Of a DNA stretch of 64,000 nt, positions 47,987 through 60,125 are shown piece after piece. Positions within the stretch are counted from its first letter, which is position 1. Each line of letters starts with the position of its first letter. Below the pieces are notes generated by a model. The model did not search any database and was not told the DNA's origin. It was given only the letters and a program-made list of their open reading frames with translations. The position numbers and the translations under genes were made by a program. This DNA is from Paramecium tetraurelia (lineage: Eukaryota > Ciliophora > Oligohymenophorea > Peniculida > Parameciidae), in the NCBI RefSeq assembly GCF_000165425.1, contig NW_001799630.1, positions 313,734-377,733 of the forward strand. Direction: 5' to 3'.

Positions 47987-49283
47987 TCAATAATTCAGAT
48001 AAGAGTTATGCAATCTATAAAGGATATAGTGCTTTAATTAAACAAACAAAATAAATTTTTCTATTTATGTTTTAGAACACTATGAAAAATATATGAGGAT
48101 TTTTTCTATTAAATTCAAATATTGATCTTCATCTATCAATTCATTTTTCAAGTCTTAAATTTAATTAACTTAATTTAATGTGAGCAAAGATTCAAGAGAA
48201 TTAAATTCTTTATTTGAATTGATAGAAAAAAAAAGTTCATCCTTTTTGATTTGATCTTAAATAGACTTTATTAATTACTATATATACATTTAATAAAATG
48301 TAAATCTTTTCATACTCTTCAATATGAGTAGTACTTATAGAAGTGCGAACAGCTTTTGTCTGAAATTGTTAAGTGAGATAATCAGTGATTTCTAAATTCT
48401 TTACCCTTAAAGGTAGTGGTAAGTAAAAATATGAGTTTACTGTGATAAAAGGGATATTATAATTAAATAAAATCTTCTTTTTTCCTATTTTCTAATACTC
48501 AATCTAAGGATGAATCTTAATCTGATTAATATTGTCCACATAATCTATACATCCTTTGATTTAAATCCCTGCAAATTTGATATCTTTTAATCTCGATAAC
48601 CTAAGAAATGATATAACTGATTACGATGTCGAAATTAAATGTTTGATCATTTTGTAATTCATTTCGATCAATTAAAACTATTAATGCAGTTTTAAGCCCT
48701 CCAAATATTCCTCCTTTACTAATTTGGTATCAGTGCAATAGTATAGGTATGGATAGTTGTGAATTAAGTCAATTAATTGTAAATCAAATTCTTGAGAAAA
48801 TACTATAACCCTACAAAATTAAGAGTTTATTGAAACGTAATCTCTAAAGGATTAGGGCTCTGTAGTACTTGTTGAATTACTAAAAACTAAAGAATCTTTT
48901 TGATCTTTCCAATCTGTAAAATCAAAATACTTAGTTTCAAATGAATACTAATAATATTAGATATATAAAACCCTTGAGATTTCTATTTTTATTTTTTATT
49001 TTAGCAATTCATCATTAAAGTTGACTATGATACAATAAAAATTATTTTGATTTTAACCATCAGATTCATTTATTATTTTTAATAAATTATATTGATTTTT
49101 CGAAGTACCATAATTTTCTATTACTTCATAGCTTATTTAGACCTCATCCATGATAAAGCTTTATAATTCTTCAAAGGATAGTACACTTGAGGATTTGACA
49201 GTTTTTGGTGAGCCTTCTCTAGAATTCTCTGATTCAGCTAATTCTCCAAAATTTTGTTCCGGCAGTGTTTTTGAAGATAACAT
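47987..49283 (-). CDS. Unknown protein of about 424 residues
   Basis: Start at 49283 (MLSSKTLPEQNFGELAESEN). The frame is open to near 48290, where a 22-nt intron (GTA...AAG) carries it on to TGA 47987-47989. The middle is folded in appearance, rich in Tyr/Phe/Ile (FCRVIVFSQEFDLQLIDLIH, YPYLYYCTDTKLVKEEYLEG). The C-terminal 80 residues are acidic and helical. There is no transmembrane segment and no recognisable catalytic motif. Confidence 0.65.
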
Positions 49284-49505
49284 AAATTTATTAAATATAT
49301 TGAAATAATATATATATACTTAAATGAATATTTAAATAGGTGTTCTAGATATTAAAAACATTTGATTTTGAGAGATTATGAAAAGTAATCATAATTTGGA
49401 TGCATAATACTAATTATCAAAATATTATAAAAAAAATTTATACTTAAATGATAATTATATCTTAATTTGTTATAAAATAGTAGTTAGTTAATATGTATAG
49501 GGTAA

Positions 49506-50010
49506 TCAAAGATCAGCTCCGTCTTTCATGAATTCAGAAAGGTCTTTCAGTTGTCCAAACATATTAATATTATTTTATAAATTTTTGAGGGCTTTTTCTA
49601 AACTGTCATTGAGATGTTCAAGTGTGACCTTTAAAATTAATTCATAATGTACATTTTTAGTTTTTAAGAATTGAACTGTCATTTCACTCTCAGAGTATAC
49701 TCTCTTAATTAACTATCTCAAATCATGGATCTAAAGTCTAATAATATAATACTTCATAAATCAACTCTTATTGCTTATTCTCTAAATGATTCACTTATTA
49801 TTGCAGAAGTTGATTGTCATTTTTTAATTTCTAGTTCTCTTGTTGAATTAGCTAGTCTTTCTGTTGTATTTGAGATGGGAATTAATTAAATGCTTGAAGC
49901 CAATATGATGATGATTAAGATGATTCAATCTCATGTGATTAATTTACATTTAACAGTGACAGACCAGATTATTAACTTGATGAAAGGTTACATGATTAAA
50001 ATGCTAACAT
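49506..50010 (-). CDS. Coiled-coil protein of 158 residues
   Basis: Start at 50010 (MLAFQSCNLSSSQQSGLSLL). A Ser/Gln-rich N terminus precedes a coiled coil (QKDQLIQQENQKLKNDNQLL). A 28-nt intron (GTT...TAG, containing a TGA) leads into a helical C terminus (LRQLIKRVYSESEMTVQFLK, LDSLEKALKNLQ-like) ending FGQLKDLSEFMKDGADL. Without the intron the frame ends early. No function is known. Confidence 0.6.
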
Positions 50011-50093
50011 TTTAACACTTAGATTATATTTATTTATTAATTTGTGTTTTAAGAATGGAGTTGTTTATAAAGGCTGCGTAATTGCAATTATTT

Positions 50094-50318
50094 TCAATAA
50101 ATAAAAATTAAATGACCCACTTATGGCTAATTCTTCGTAATATTATTTGGTTACTAGAATTTAAGAAAGTAGGTTTTCTTAGAAATTATTTTGTCTTAGA
50201 ATAAATTGACTCTCCAAATAAAAATTTGAATGGTTAACGTATACCATAGTTCATTATTATAAAACCCAGAGGATTTAAATTAAATTGTGTTATAATTAAA
50301 ATCCTTGTTGTCAGTCAT
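50094..50318 (-). CDS. Possible small protein of 65-74 residues
   Basis: The frame from ATG 50318 (MTDNKDFNYNTIQFKSSGFY then NNELW) is open to TGA 50094-50096. It may carry a 27-nt intron (GTT...GAG) that would remove a hydrophobic stretch in frame. The N terminus looks like coding sequence of this organism. There is no known family. Confidence 0.4.
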
Positions 50319-50392
50319 TAACTCAAAGAATATTGCAATAAATGTAATTGAGGGAGAATTTATACAATATAAAGTTAAAAATAATATGGAGA

Positions 50393-50809
50393 TCAACAAG
50401 GATTGGTCTTTGTCACCAATAAAGTGAATCCTTTTTTAGCCGAAACAAATTTTGTATTCTGATTGGTTTTACTGTATTTAAAGTTAAGGAACGATGTTTT
50501 TCTAGGCACTATTTTCGGAAGAGGATTAGTCAAGCGTTCAACAGATCTGGTAATCTTAGTATTGGAACCCGTTCTAAATCAATATTTCCACATTGTTTAC
50601 CTCATTGAATTAGGGTCTACAGGATATTAAAACATTATTGATATGTTTTGACAGAATGGTGATTAGTAGAGAGTCATTGCTTCATCATTTATTTCTTCAG
50701 AGAATTCCTAAACAACATTTAAAAAAAAATTACAGTTAAGATCTTACTCTTCATTTTAGTTGATCCAACCTATTCTCTTTATTTCTTTTTTCCACCACAA
50801 CAGAACATT
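50393..50809 (-). CDS. Unknown small protein with lipidation-type N terminus
   Basis: Starts MFCCGGKKKQREQVGSNQNE, a Cys-Cys-Gly-Gly then basic pattern suited to palmitoylation. The likely gene continues INDEAMTLYQSPFCQNISIM and NTKITRSVERLTNPLPKIVP, and ends FTLLVTKTNPC at TGA 50393-50395. A 27-nt intron (GTAAAC...TAG) is clear. The first intron is ambiguous: a 39-nt reading keeps the frame and gives 116 codons. Family unknown; membrane association is inferred from the N terminus only. Confidence 0.5.
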
Positions 50810-51644
50810 TATCGATATCTCTTTGAAATATATTAATAATATCAATAAATAATCACTATTATTAATAAGAACTACTGTACTTATTTCTAGATGGCTACAG
50901 TTTTGATATCAATAATATCTATTCAGAATAATATATCATGAACCCAATCTCCCCTTCCCTCTTTTTAAAAATAAACCAAATAAATTTCATATAGATCATA
51001 TTAGAAATAAAATTATATTCTTGAAAATTAAAAATAAAAACATAAATTCATGAACAACTTAAACTACTCTAGAAGATAGGCCATCTTCAATCTTCTATTT
51101 CTATTTAGTTGAAATTCAATGACGAATAGTTAGTAAATAAATTACAATTAAACAAAATTGTATTGAATTCTCAAAAAGCTCAATTTCTAAATTACAAAAT
51201 AGTTTATTTAATGTGTATATAAATATCTAACTTAATAAATGTTCTATCAGAAAGGTATCTGGTTGCAAATATTTGAAACTAAGCATAGACTAATTAGAAT
51301 ATTATAAATTAGATTTCGAAAATAAATTAATTTCATTTCTTAAATAATAAATTTAGCTTCATGTAATTACTATCAATTACAGTAGTAGTAATGGAATATA
51401 AGAAGAACAAGTTCTGTATAATTTCTTATGCTTTATACCATATTCGATAATGGCTATATTATTAACCATTATAGTAACTAAATAATAAGAATGGTTATCT
51501 TAGGACTTATTTTTGAGCAATAATTTATTTACTATTTACTTATAATAAAGAATTTATCTATATACACAATAAATGAATAAATATAATACATATTAATTAT
51601 TGAATGAATTAATTTTATTTTTATTGATTCATTAAGTTGTTGGA
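50810..51644. other. Intergenic stretch between divergent genes
   Basis: 835 nt, AT-rich, with no supported frame or RNA. It is unusually long for this compact window and presumably includes two promoters. Confidence 0.45.
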
Positions 51645-52651
51645 ATGAAATAAGGTAAATTTAATAGTTAAATAAGAGTAATTGACCTAAACATTTTACA
51701 GTAAAATACCTAATTCACCTGCATATACTATGGGATCTAGAAAAAAAGACAATTTTATATTGGATACTCCAGGTCCTGGAAAATACCACCCAATAATCCC
51801 TTTTAGATAAAGTCCAAGAGCAGTCATGTCAGGTTCAAAAGATTCCTTCTACAAAATAAGTGACTCACCAGGACCTGGAAAATATAACTAATTGTCATAC
51901 ACTACCCATGGGTTTAAGTTTCCTTAAGAAAAGCGATAAGCGACCAATTACAATGACTCTCCAGGCCCAGCTAAATACAATCAAATCAATAAATCTTTAG
52001 CCCCTGCCTATGCCATTCCAAAAGCAGAAAGAACAACTAAAATAAATTCATTTTCAACTGGACCTGGATGTTACAATATACCTTCGCTTTTACGATCAGA
52101 TATTGGTTTCAAAATGCCAAAAAGTTAAAGAAAAAACAAGCTGGACATTTTGCCTGGTCCTGGAGAGTATAGTTTTTAGGATAACAAAACAAAGGGTATC
52201 AAAATTGGAACTAGTCCGAGAATGGAAAAATCTATGCTTATGGGACCAGGACCAGCAGATTATTCCCCTAGAATTACAACTGACTCATCTCCAAGAGCTG
52301 TTTTTGGTACATCATCAAGAGCAAAGAATTATCAAGACAAATTACCAGGCCCAGGTGATTATGAATTACCTCAAAGCAGAAGTGTGAGCGTAAGAATAAT
52401 AAATAATTAAGTTTTCATTTCCTAAATAAAATGTACAATAGCAATCCAAACCCTCTACTCCTTTCAGTTACATCAACGATTACACTAGCCTCAGAAAGAC
52501 CTCGATGTCTTTTGGAAAAGCATAAAAAGGAAACCAAAAACCTGAATTTATTCCAGTATGAATTCAACTAGCATTTTAGGGTCCAGGATAATATGAAATA
52601 GAAGGCTTCTTCAGAAGAAGAATAAAGACGAGAGATGGGTCAAATATTTGA
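51645..52651 (+). CDS. ODF3/SHIPPO (STPG) repeat protein
   Basis: A 312-codon gene built from Pro-Gly-Pro repeats spaced 30-40 residues apart: LDTPGPGKYHPI, SDSPGPGKYNQL, NDSPGPAKYNQI, LPGPGEYSFQ, MGPGPADYSPR, LPGPGDYELP and a final IPGPGQYEIEG. This is the SHIPPO/STPG repeat of outer dense fibre protein 3 and relatives, which coat or fill axonemal and cytoskeletal microtubules. Introns of 22, 22 and 24 nt are needed. The first splits the N-terminal MKQ, and the last lies inside the final repeat. The expected location is cilia or cortical microtubules. Confidence 0.9.
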
Positions 52652-52767
52652 TTTTTACTACCTTTAACTAAGTTTGTTATATATTCAAAAGATTATTTCT
52701 CATATAATTTATTGGGGAGAATGTAAAATTAATATTTATAATGTACATATATCTCACTGCGATTCCC

Positions 52768-52987
52768 TCAGTTATACTTAATAATTCTTAATGAATATAT
52801 ACTTTGTGGAAACCAATCAATTCATAGTTTTCTCTAAAACATCTTCTGCAAACATTCATGCCATATTTTCTGATCAAACCTTGTCTAGCAGCGCAGACTC
52901 TGCATTCTTTATTAATATTATTTATAGATAACCTCTTGAATCTTTTCCGTAGGTTCTTGGATGAGTTCTGAATAAATGGTTTGGCAT
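52768..52987 (-). CDS. RPS29: 40S ribosomal protein uS14 (S29)
   Basis: A 55-codon protein: [18 protein letters not shown], then after a 26-nt intron [20 protein letters not shown] with [16 protein letters not shown]. The zinc site CxxC...CxxC is complete. A second 26-nt intron lies between FHK and the terminal YN. Both length and sequence match eukaryotic S29, part of the 40S head. Without the two introns the ends would be wrong, so this tiny gene supports the intron rules used here. Confidence 0.95.
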
Positions 52988-54563
52988 TCTTACAATATTT
53001 TTTTTTAATTTTAAATATTTATTAAAATCTTCTTAATGAATACAACTATCTAACAAAAGCGTGTGTAATTGTAAAATAAAAATTATGACTTCTTTTCAGA
53101 GAAACACAAATAATTTATTAAATAATCTATCTAAAGATAATTGAGATTTTCAAAATTCATTTACTTTTAGGTACAACATCTATTTCTACAAATTTATATA
53201 ATTAATGAACATCTATCTATACATACATGCTAATTAAATAATATTATTAATAAAATTGAACATCGAAGTATTGTGAATTTTTGAGTAGACAAGTTATTAT
53301 CAATAGTAAGCAGGCAAACTCAAAAAATAGTATTTGTCAAAATAGATGTTCCTAAACGTTTTCAATACTTACTCATAGATAGATATTAAGACTCAAATGG
53401 CGAAGGGTTTGTTTTGAGTGAAAAAATTATAAGAAGAGAAGAGTTCTAACTTTAAGTAAAATTGCCTATATAAATTATGAAATCGATTAAATTTTATAGA
53501 GAAATTAATTAATTTATCTCAAGTCAAAACTATTGATTATATGTTAAAATATTTTCATCTAAGTATACAATTAAAACTATAAAGGAGAATCTTAACAAAT
53601 CATCTTTCACTTTAAAATTTTCTGTTAATAAGGCTGGTATGTTTATAAGTTTATTTTTAGAATATTATTAATGGTTTGATAACAGATGATTAACTTATTT
53701 ATTATTCAAATCAAGATAGATATGGATCATAAGAAATTTACAAAAAAATATATATATTTTTTGCTTGAATTTTTATTAAATCCATTAGGATTTTTATATC
53801 TATCTTTATTGATTGAAGTATTTATGGTTTAAATGAATTTAAAGAGTAAGAAATCTAATTTTCCATTGACAATTTTTAAATTTCATTCTACTACAACTCT
53901 ACTCTTTTTACATTTGACTTTTTTAGAGTGTCATCATTAAATAGAGTTTAAATACAACTTAAGTTGCTTCTCATAAAGCACTTATTTAAACTAAAATATT
54001 TTATATTTCCAGAAAGTATATTAATGTTTGTTCTTTGACTTAAGTGTCCGACTTCTTAAGATGTTATGTAAATATTTTTTAATTTAAAAATTATTAAATA
54101 TTATAATAAGTTATATAAGTCAAACAATTTAGTGGAAAATTTATTTAAGTAAAAGGCATAGATTTAAAATGATATTAAACACGTTTATAGCAAAACTCAT
54201 AGGCATTCCTTCTCAGAACTTTAGTATAATTTTGCTTCCTTATAATCCAATTTAAAAAATTCAATCTTATATTTGTATTAATATGTTTCATGTTTGTAGG
54301 ATATTTGAAACTATTACAAAAATAACCCAACTTTATATTCATAGACTTTTTAATACTACCAATTAAAATAATTACTAATATTAGTAAACATCATTGTTAA
54401 TTTTAATGAGATTCTTCTTTTTGTGCCTATTGTTTCTCAACTATTATTCTTTAGAAAGCTATGTATCTCCGAATTGAGTTGTAAGATATCAAAATAGTTA
54501 ATAATAAACTTAAGTGTAGAACTACTTTTCTCTATTTTGTATGTTAATATAATAATTAATTAA
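52988..54563. other. Gene-poor stretch with only weak frames
   Basis: 1.6 kb without a gene I can support. A plus-strand start at 53085 (MTSFQRNTNNLLNNLSKDN) hits TGA at once. A plus-strand frame at 54170-54478 (102 codons, hydrophobic ends) and a minus-strand frame at 53524-53937 (about 137 codons, Lys/Gln/Asn-rich) are open. Frames this long occur by chance when only TGA stops. A few intron-like GTA...TAG segments suggest possible gene remains. Confidence 0.4.
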
Positions 54564-55949
54564 ATGAGTATACGTTCAACAACTCCAAATAAGATGTTTG
54601 GAATTACAGAATTAGAGGACTATAAAATTACTCAATTCAAGCGCCCTTAAACTTCAATGAAGTTTTCACTATAAAAAATTCAAGAAATTGGTTAATCACT
54701 CAACAATATTTTACAGAAAAAGAAACCACAGAATGATAAAAAAATATTGCAATTTTTCAATGATAGATTCAATCAAAACTTGTAAGATATTAATACATCA
54801 TCATTTTATGATTCTATAACTCAAGAGAAATAAACAATTTCTAAGAGAAAGTAGAATCATACCATTTTCGCTACCAATTACAGTCATTTGGGTGGAACTG
54901 AAACTGAAAGATCTCATAACAACATTAAAAATCAAAGGGAATCGTTTAAATATTTAAATAGCAACAGATAAAACAAAAATTAAAATATTTCGTAAAAGAT
55001 TAATAGTGGTCTTAGAAATTAATCTTGGATATGGGCCAACGATAACAATCATATTAACTAATGCTCTTTAGATTATAGTAAATCTGAAAACATCACAACT
55101 AGAAACAATCGAATTCACTAATCTAGTTAATCAATAATCTAAGATCTGGATTATTATTCTCTAAAATCTATAGCTGTTCACATTTAAAATGATCCCAATC
55201 AAACCGATCTTATAGTATGCTGTCAAAATTACAAATTATATTAATTAAACTAATATTCGAAGATGGTCACATGCATAGGATAACATTATCGCCCGATTAA
55301 ATAAATGACTAAAATTATCATCTAGGCTAATAACAAAACATTTTATACTAGTAGCAGTGACTGTTAGATAATACAATGGATTTCTGATTCTATGCATGGA
55401 CCTTTTAAATATTAATAATCGATTAGAATAGAAGAGCCTCCTATTTAATTGCATTTAGATTAATAAGGATCATTATATATTTTGACTGCCAATTTCTTGA
55501 CCTTTCAAAGTTATAAAATACCATTAAGTGGAAATGTGAAATGCTTTAGTGTGACTCCTAAACAAATAATTATTGCTATCGATAATTAAATACATTAAAT
55601 AATTGATGATATAACTAATATTTAAAAAATATAACTTGATAAACATATCAAAACTATCTTCTATGAAGATCAACAATTATATATACTTACTACACAAAGA
55701 TCATTAATTGTTTTTGATGATTAATAAAATAATTTAATATTTAATTCAGAAATTGAATTGGATGCTGATTGGATATATGCTATGCCTAAGAATTAGATCA
55801 TTATTCAAAAGGATAAATGTGTCATTATATAGTCCTTTCAAAGAACTCGGAAGTTTTAATTTGCTGACAAAATTACTTGTTTACTACCCTTATCTTAATA
55901 GATATTAATAGGAGATTCAAACAAAACTATTAAAATTATTAAACTTTGA
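54564..55949 (+). CDS. Probable beta-propeller (WD40-like) protein, 461 residues
   Basis: A single-exon frame. About 190 disordered Asn/Ser/Gln-rich residues come first (MSIRSTTPNKMFGITELEDY). Then follow repeating beta-strand blocks with weak WD-like ends: PNQTDLIVCCQNYKLYQL, ANNKTFYTSSSDCQIIQWIS, EDQQLYILTTQRSLIVFDD and LIGDSNKTIKIIKL. Repeat lengths near 40 residues suit a seven-blade propeller, although GH and WD dipeptides are mostly lost. Family membership cannot be set from sequence alone. Confidence 0.65.
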
Positions 55950-56003
55950 ATATATTATTTACTCAATTCATATAAATTAAATTCAATACACACAATTATT
56001 AGA

Positions 56004-59000
56004 TCAATATTTTTAAGATTTAGATAAAAGCTACTCTTCCATAACCATCTCTCCTTGCTTAATTTAATCAATTCTATCCTTAAATATACTTCTAATTTCT
56101 TATATACATTGATTGATGTCTTCTTAGACTTTTAATTCAGATTGAATAAAACCTATTAATTCTTCATTATTAAATTCTGTTTTTTAAGATAAAATACAGT
56201 TTTTCAATTCATTAGTAACTCGATGTTAATGAATGTCTATTTGTTTTAATTACGGGATTAATTTCTCCCTTATGCTTAGCTTTTTCATTTTTTCGAATAG
56301 TTTTGATTGAGAATTAGTAAGTTCTAAATTTAATTTATAAGATTTTGATCTTAATGTGTTATATTCCTAAAATAGCAATTGTAACACAAAATTAACTTGC
56401 TATTTTTATTTAACCTCAATTTCAAGTTATTATTATCGTTTTATCTCTGGATCTTATTGTGTAGTTTAATCTTGCTTACTTAAAATTTCCTAAAATTTGT
56501 TTCTCATCAAATTTGCCAAATGAGGATCTTTCATATTTGATATATCCTTATATCGGTTTCTTTTGTGGCTATCAAGAAAATCAGTAATAATATTACTCAA
56601 GGATAAATCTATATTTCCATCTAACTCCTAGATATCTGGGATGTGATTAAGAATGTATTAAAACTCCTCAATTTTCAATGATTGCTCTAGAATATGATTC
56701 TCCTTTTATTTTTTTATTTCTAATTTGGATGACAGAATTTTTTAAAGTGCCTTGATTTCTTCTTCATCTTATTTTTCTGATTAGATCTACTATTTTTTCA
56801 ATGAAGAATTCTCTCTTTTTTTTCTGTCCTTTTCAATATCTTTCTCGGAATGTCCTATCTAATCTACTTATTTAACTCTAAGTTCATCTTAAACTCCAAA
56901 AGAAAGAAAATGTTTTTAATGCTTAGTACTTCCCCCAGGTTTAGGTGTAGGATTTATAGATCTTGTATAATTATCAGGAGTTGCAGATTCCTATTTTTCT
57001 TATATTATGTCATCAAGACAAAGATGCTACATTTTCACTTTAATTGATGGCCTTGCCTCAAAGTTATGCCTCACTAAATGAGCATTATTATGATCTCTAT
57101 CTTAACCAACTAATTAGTTTATCATACTATCATCTGTTCTTCCTGTATCTAATTAATCTTCCCTATTATTTCTATTAAATCCTTATATATTTTAAAGATT
57201 AAGAGCCATTGAAAAACGAATTTTATTGATTTCCGATTCAAATTCTTATTTTTTAATTACTATTTATTTTTATGAACTAGAAAATTGTTCTATTCCATTT
57301 TCACTCTCTCTTTATGTCTCACCAAATTCTTAAGTTCTTTAACTATTAATGTCATTACAATTAAATTCCAATTCAGTATCATTTTTATGAAATGAAGAGT
57401 TATTATTTATCATTTCTTAATTATTTGTTATTCTTGACTTCTTAGACCTTTAAGATTTAACTGACTTTTTATCAGAATCGCAAGACTAATTTTGATTTTC
57501 ATCGTTACAATTAGTTTACTCATATTCTCTCTATTATTGATGATTATCACCCAATTTCTGATTATTTATGATAGTATTTTTATTTTACACTTAATCCTCT
57601 AAATCATTTTGATCTTTTTCAATGATATACATACTTTCTTAATTAACTGAAGACTCTATCTAATTTATTTCAAATCGATCTTTAGAATGGTTAATTTCTT
57701 AGTTTTATTTTAATTTACTTAAATTTAAATGTAATTTTTTCTCTTTTGCTTCTTAATCATTTAAATTAATTTCATCTAATTCGCACTATTATTCTTTTAT
57801 TTTGACATTTTATTATTAAACAACATATATGCTGCCAATATCTTATATTTTAGGTTCACTCAAATCAATATTATTAGATTACATACGTAACTAGTTATGA
57901 TAACTTTAGAATTCTAATGTTTTTTAATCTTATTTATTTTACAAATATTTATCTTCATTCGATTTTTCATGCTCAAGAATATGAATATTATGTTCTGAAT
58001 TGTTATGATCATCTCTAATCCCAGTTTAATTTTAATGGATTTAATCATTTACTTCATCAAAATTAGAGCAATTAATATTATCGATGCTCTCCACATTCTA
58101 TCCATAATTATTTCCTTTATTGAAACTAGAGGAGATTTCTTTTTTTTCTTATTATGTATCTTGATTATCAACAGTTGATTATTCTTTAGTTTAAGTTTAG
58201 TTTTATGGAGAATCAAATTACATTTTCTTTTTTATATCCCTTGATATTTCTTCATTCTAAATACTATGTGAGTCTTCTTAATCAAACTTATTTATTTAGT
58301 ATTTCTCTTATTCGTTTAATTCGTTTACTAATTATTATTGTTAATCCTTAAATATCTAATTATGAATAAAATTCTAATTATTATTTTTAATCGCGTTATT
58401 AAAGAATAAATCCCCCCCCATTTAATCATTATGTTAATGGTAAATTAGGTCCTCTTAACATCCGTTCTCCTAATATGTTTGGATTTTATCTACTTTTACT
58501 TCTTCATCTTCGATACTCTAAGTTTTTGTAACAATTTCTTACCTTTTTTTACCAAAAAATTATACTTTTTCTCTTGTATTTTAGATTTGTTGAGTTATTT
58601 ATGAATTTTAATTTCCTTATATTTCCTCTTATAAAAAATTTCTATCGTTTTAATTTTAAACTTTAAAGTATTATGAGGTTAATGAAGCCTTAGCTGATTT
58701 GATTTATTAAAATTGAGATTGATCATCTTGGATTATAATTTCTAAAAATTTGGTGCTTGATGTATTCTAAGATTATTTCTATAGAAAATTTACACTACTT
58801 TTTCTATAGGGGTTATCTGTTTTATGCGTTAGAATTAATTCACTAGTATCTCCATCAACCATCTCATTAAATTATATTTGACTCATAGCCTCATTACTTT
58901 GCAAGTCCTCCTAAATTGTGTGCAATCTTTCCCCTATCTAATTTGGATAAGTTTAAATTTCTTTCAATATCCGATATTCCTTTGTGTCTTCTGCAGATGA

Positions 59001-60083
59001 TAATAAATTGACTTAATAATTAGCTTTATCCATTTAAATAGATTCAATCTAAGGCTAATATTTTGTTTTCTAGTTATCAGAATCATCCTATAAGTTAATT
59101 TCTTAATTATCTACTTAATTGATATCTAGACCACATGATTAATGATCATCATCATTTTCTATTAATTCTTGATCATCATTACTTAAATATTGCAGTTTTT
59201 CACTTGCTTAAATTAATTACTGGTTTACTAATTCTTATTGTTCTTCATCATTTTCAGTATAATGTTGCTCTGAGTAATTATTAGATTATTGCATTTAATC
59301 AAGTTAGTTTTAATCCTATTCAGACATGTCTTCATTTAGTGTTCCATCTATCTATTATCCTTCAGATTAATCATTTACTAAATTTTCTTCAGTTTAATGA
59401 CCATCATCTTAAAAGTCTTGCTATTGTATCAGATCTTTTTATTCTTGATCATTCAATTCCGCCTATTAATACAATTATTCTTGAGATTATTATTCTATTT
59501 AACTTTATTAGGAACTTAATTTTTATTTTGTTATTAGTATATCCTTGTTTGATGGAGATGGTTTACGACTTGATGAATTAGAATTTAGTGACTTATTTAA
59601 TTTATTAAAACTAGATGAACGATAAACCAACTAGTTTATTCCCTTTTTTAGAACAGAAATTTATTTTTATGATCCATCTTTTGGCTATTATGATTAATTT
59701 GTTATCAGAGTCTATTTTATCTTAGAATCACTTAGATTTTGTGGCTTCCCATCATTTTATTTTTGAGTTTTCTGCTTTAATGATGTTTTATTCGTAATTT
59801 TGCTTGGGGCTTTTAATACTGCTTATTCAATCATTTATGATGGAGACGTTTCTTTGCTTGCTATTCTCCTTTATGAAAGATTAAGGATTTTTGAACTAGA
59901 CGATGTTCTACTATTCTATGTTGACTTATGCAAAGGTTTTATAAGAGTTGTAGTCGACCCCTTACTTACATTTTTAGTTGAATTTTCTCTACTCAATTTT
60001 AAAGGGTTGGAGGAATCATTAGATGGTTATGAAATCTTTTAATGTGATTCTGGTTTAGAACTTTTAGAGGAAGCCTTTAGCAT
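56004..60083 (-). CDS. Large intronless Gln/Asn-rich coiled-coil protein, 1,359 residues
   Basis: One uninterrupted frame of 1,360 codons from ATG 60083 (MLKASSKSSKPESHQKISQP) to TGA 56004-56006. The N-terminal 250 residues are Ser/Thr/Lys-rich. Residues 250-950 are acidic, with extreme Gln/Asn/Asp/Glu bias. The final 400 residues form coiled coil with short conserved-looking blocks (TPKPGGSTKHQKHFLSFGVQ, LDGNIDLSLSNIITDFLDSH, MKDPHLANLMRNKFQEILSK). TAA/TAG Gln codons are very frequent, so with the standard code almost nothing would be seen. It is likely a structural protein of the cortex or basal bodies; that is inference from composition only. A run of eight C at 58412-58419 codes for Gly-Gly. 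Confidence 0.8.
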
Positions 60084-60125
60084 TGTTAATAATTTTTATA
60101 AACTTTCAATATATTAATAATTTGC

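Noticed and set aside
50340..50650. Plus-strand frame containing FLGTIFGRGLVKRSTDLVIL
   Set aside because: It has no ATG and contains in-frame TGA. The opposite strand gives a complete small gene with introns.
53524..53937. 137-codon minus-strand frame
   Set aside because: With TGA as the only stop, open frames of this size are expected by chance in AT-rich DNA. No motif or neighbour supports it.
59339..60042. Plus-strand hydrophobic open frames
   Set aside because: Antisense to the Ser/Thr/Gln-rich N terminus of the 1,359-residue gene; composition fits a shadow frame.
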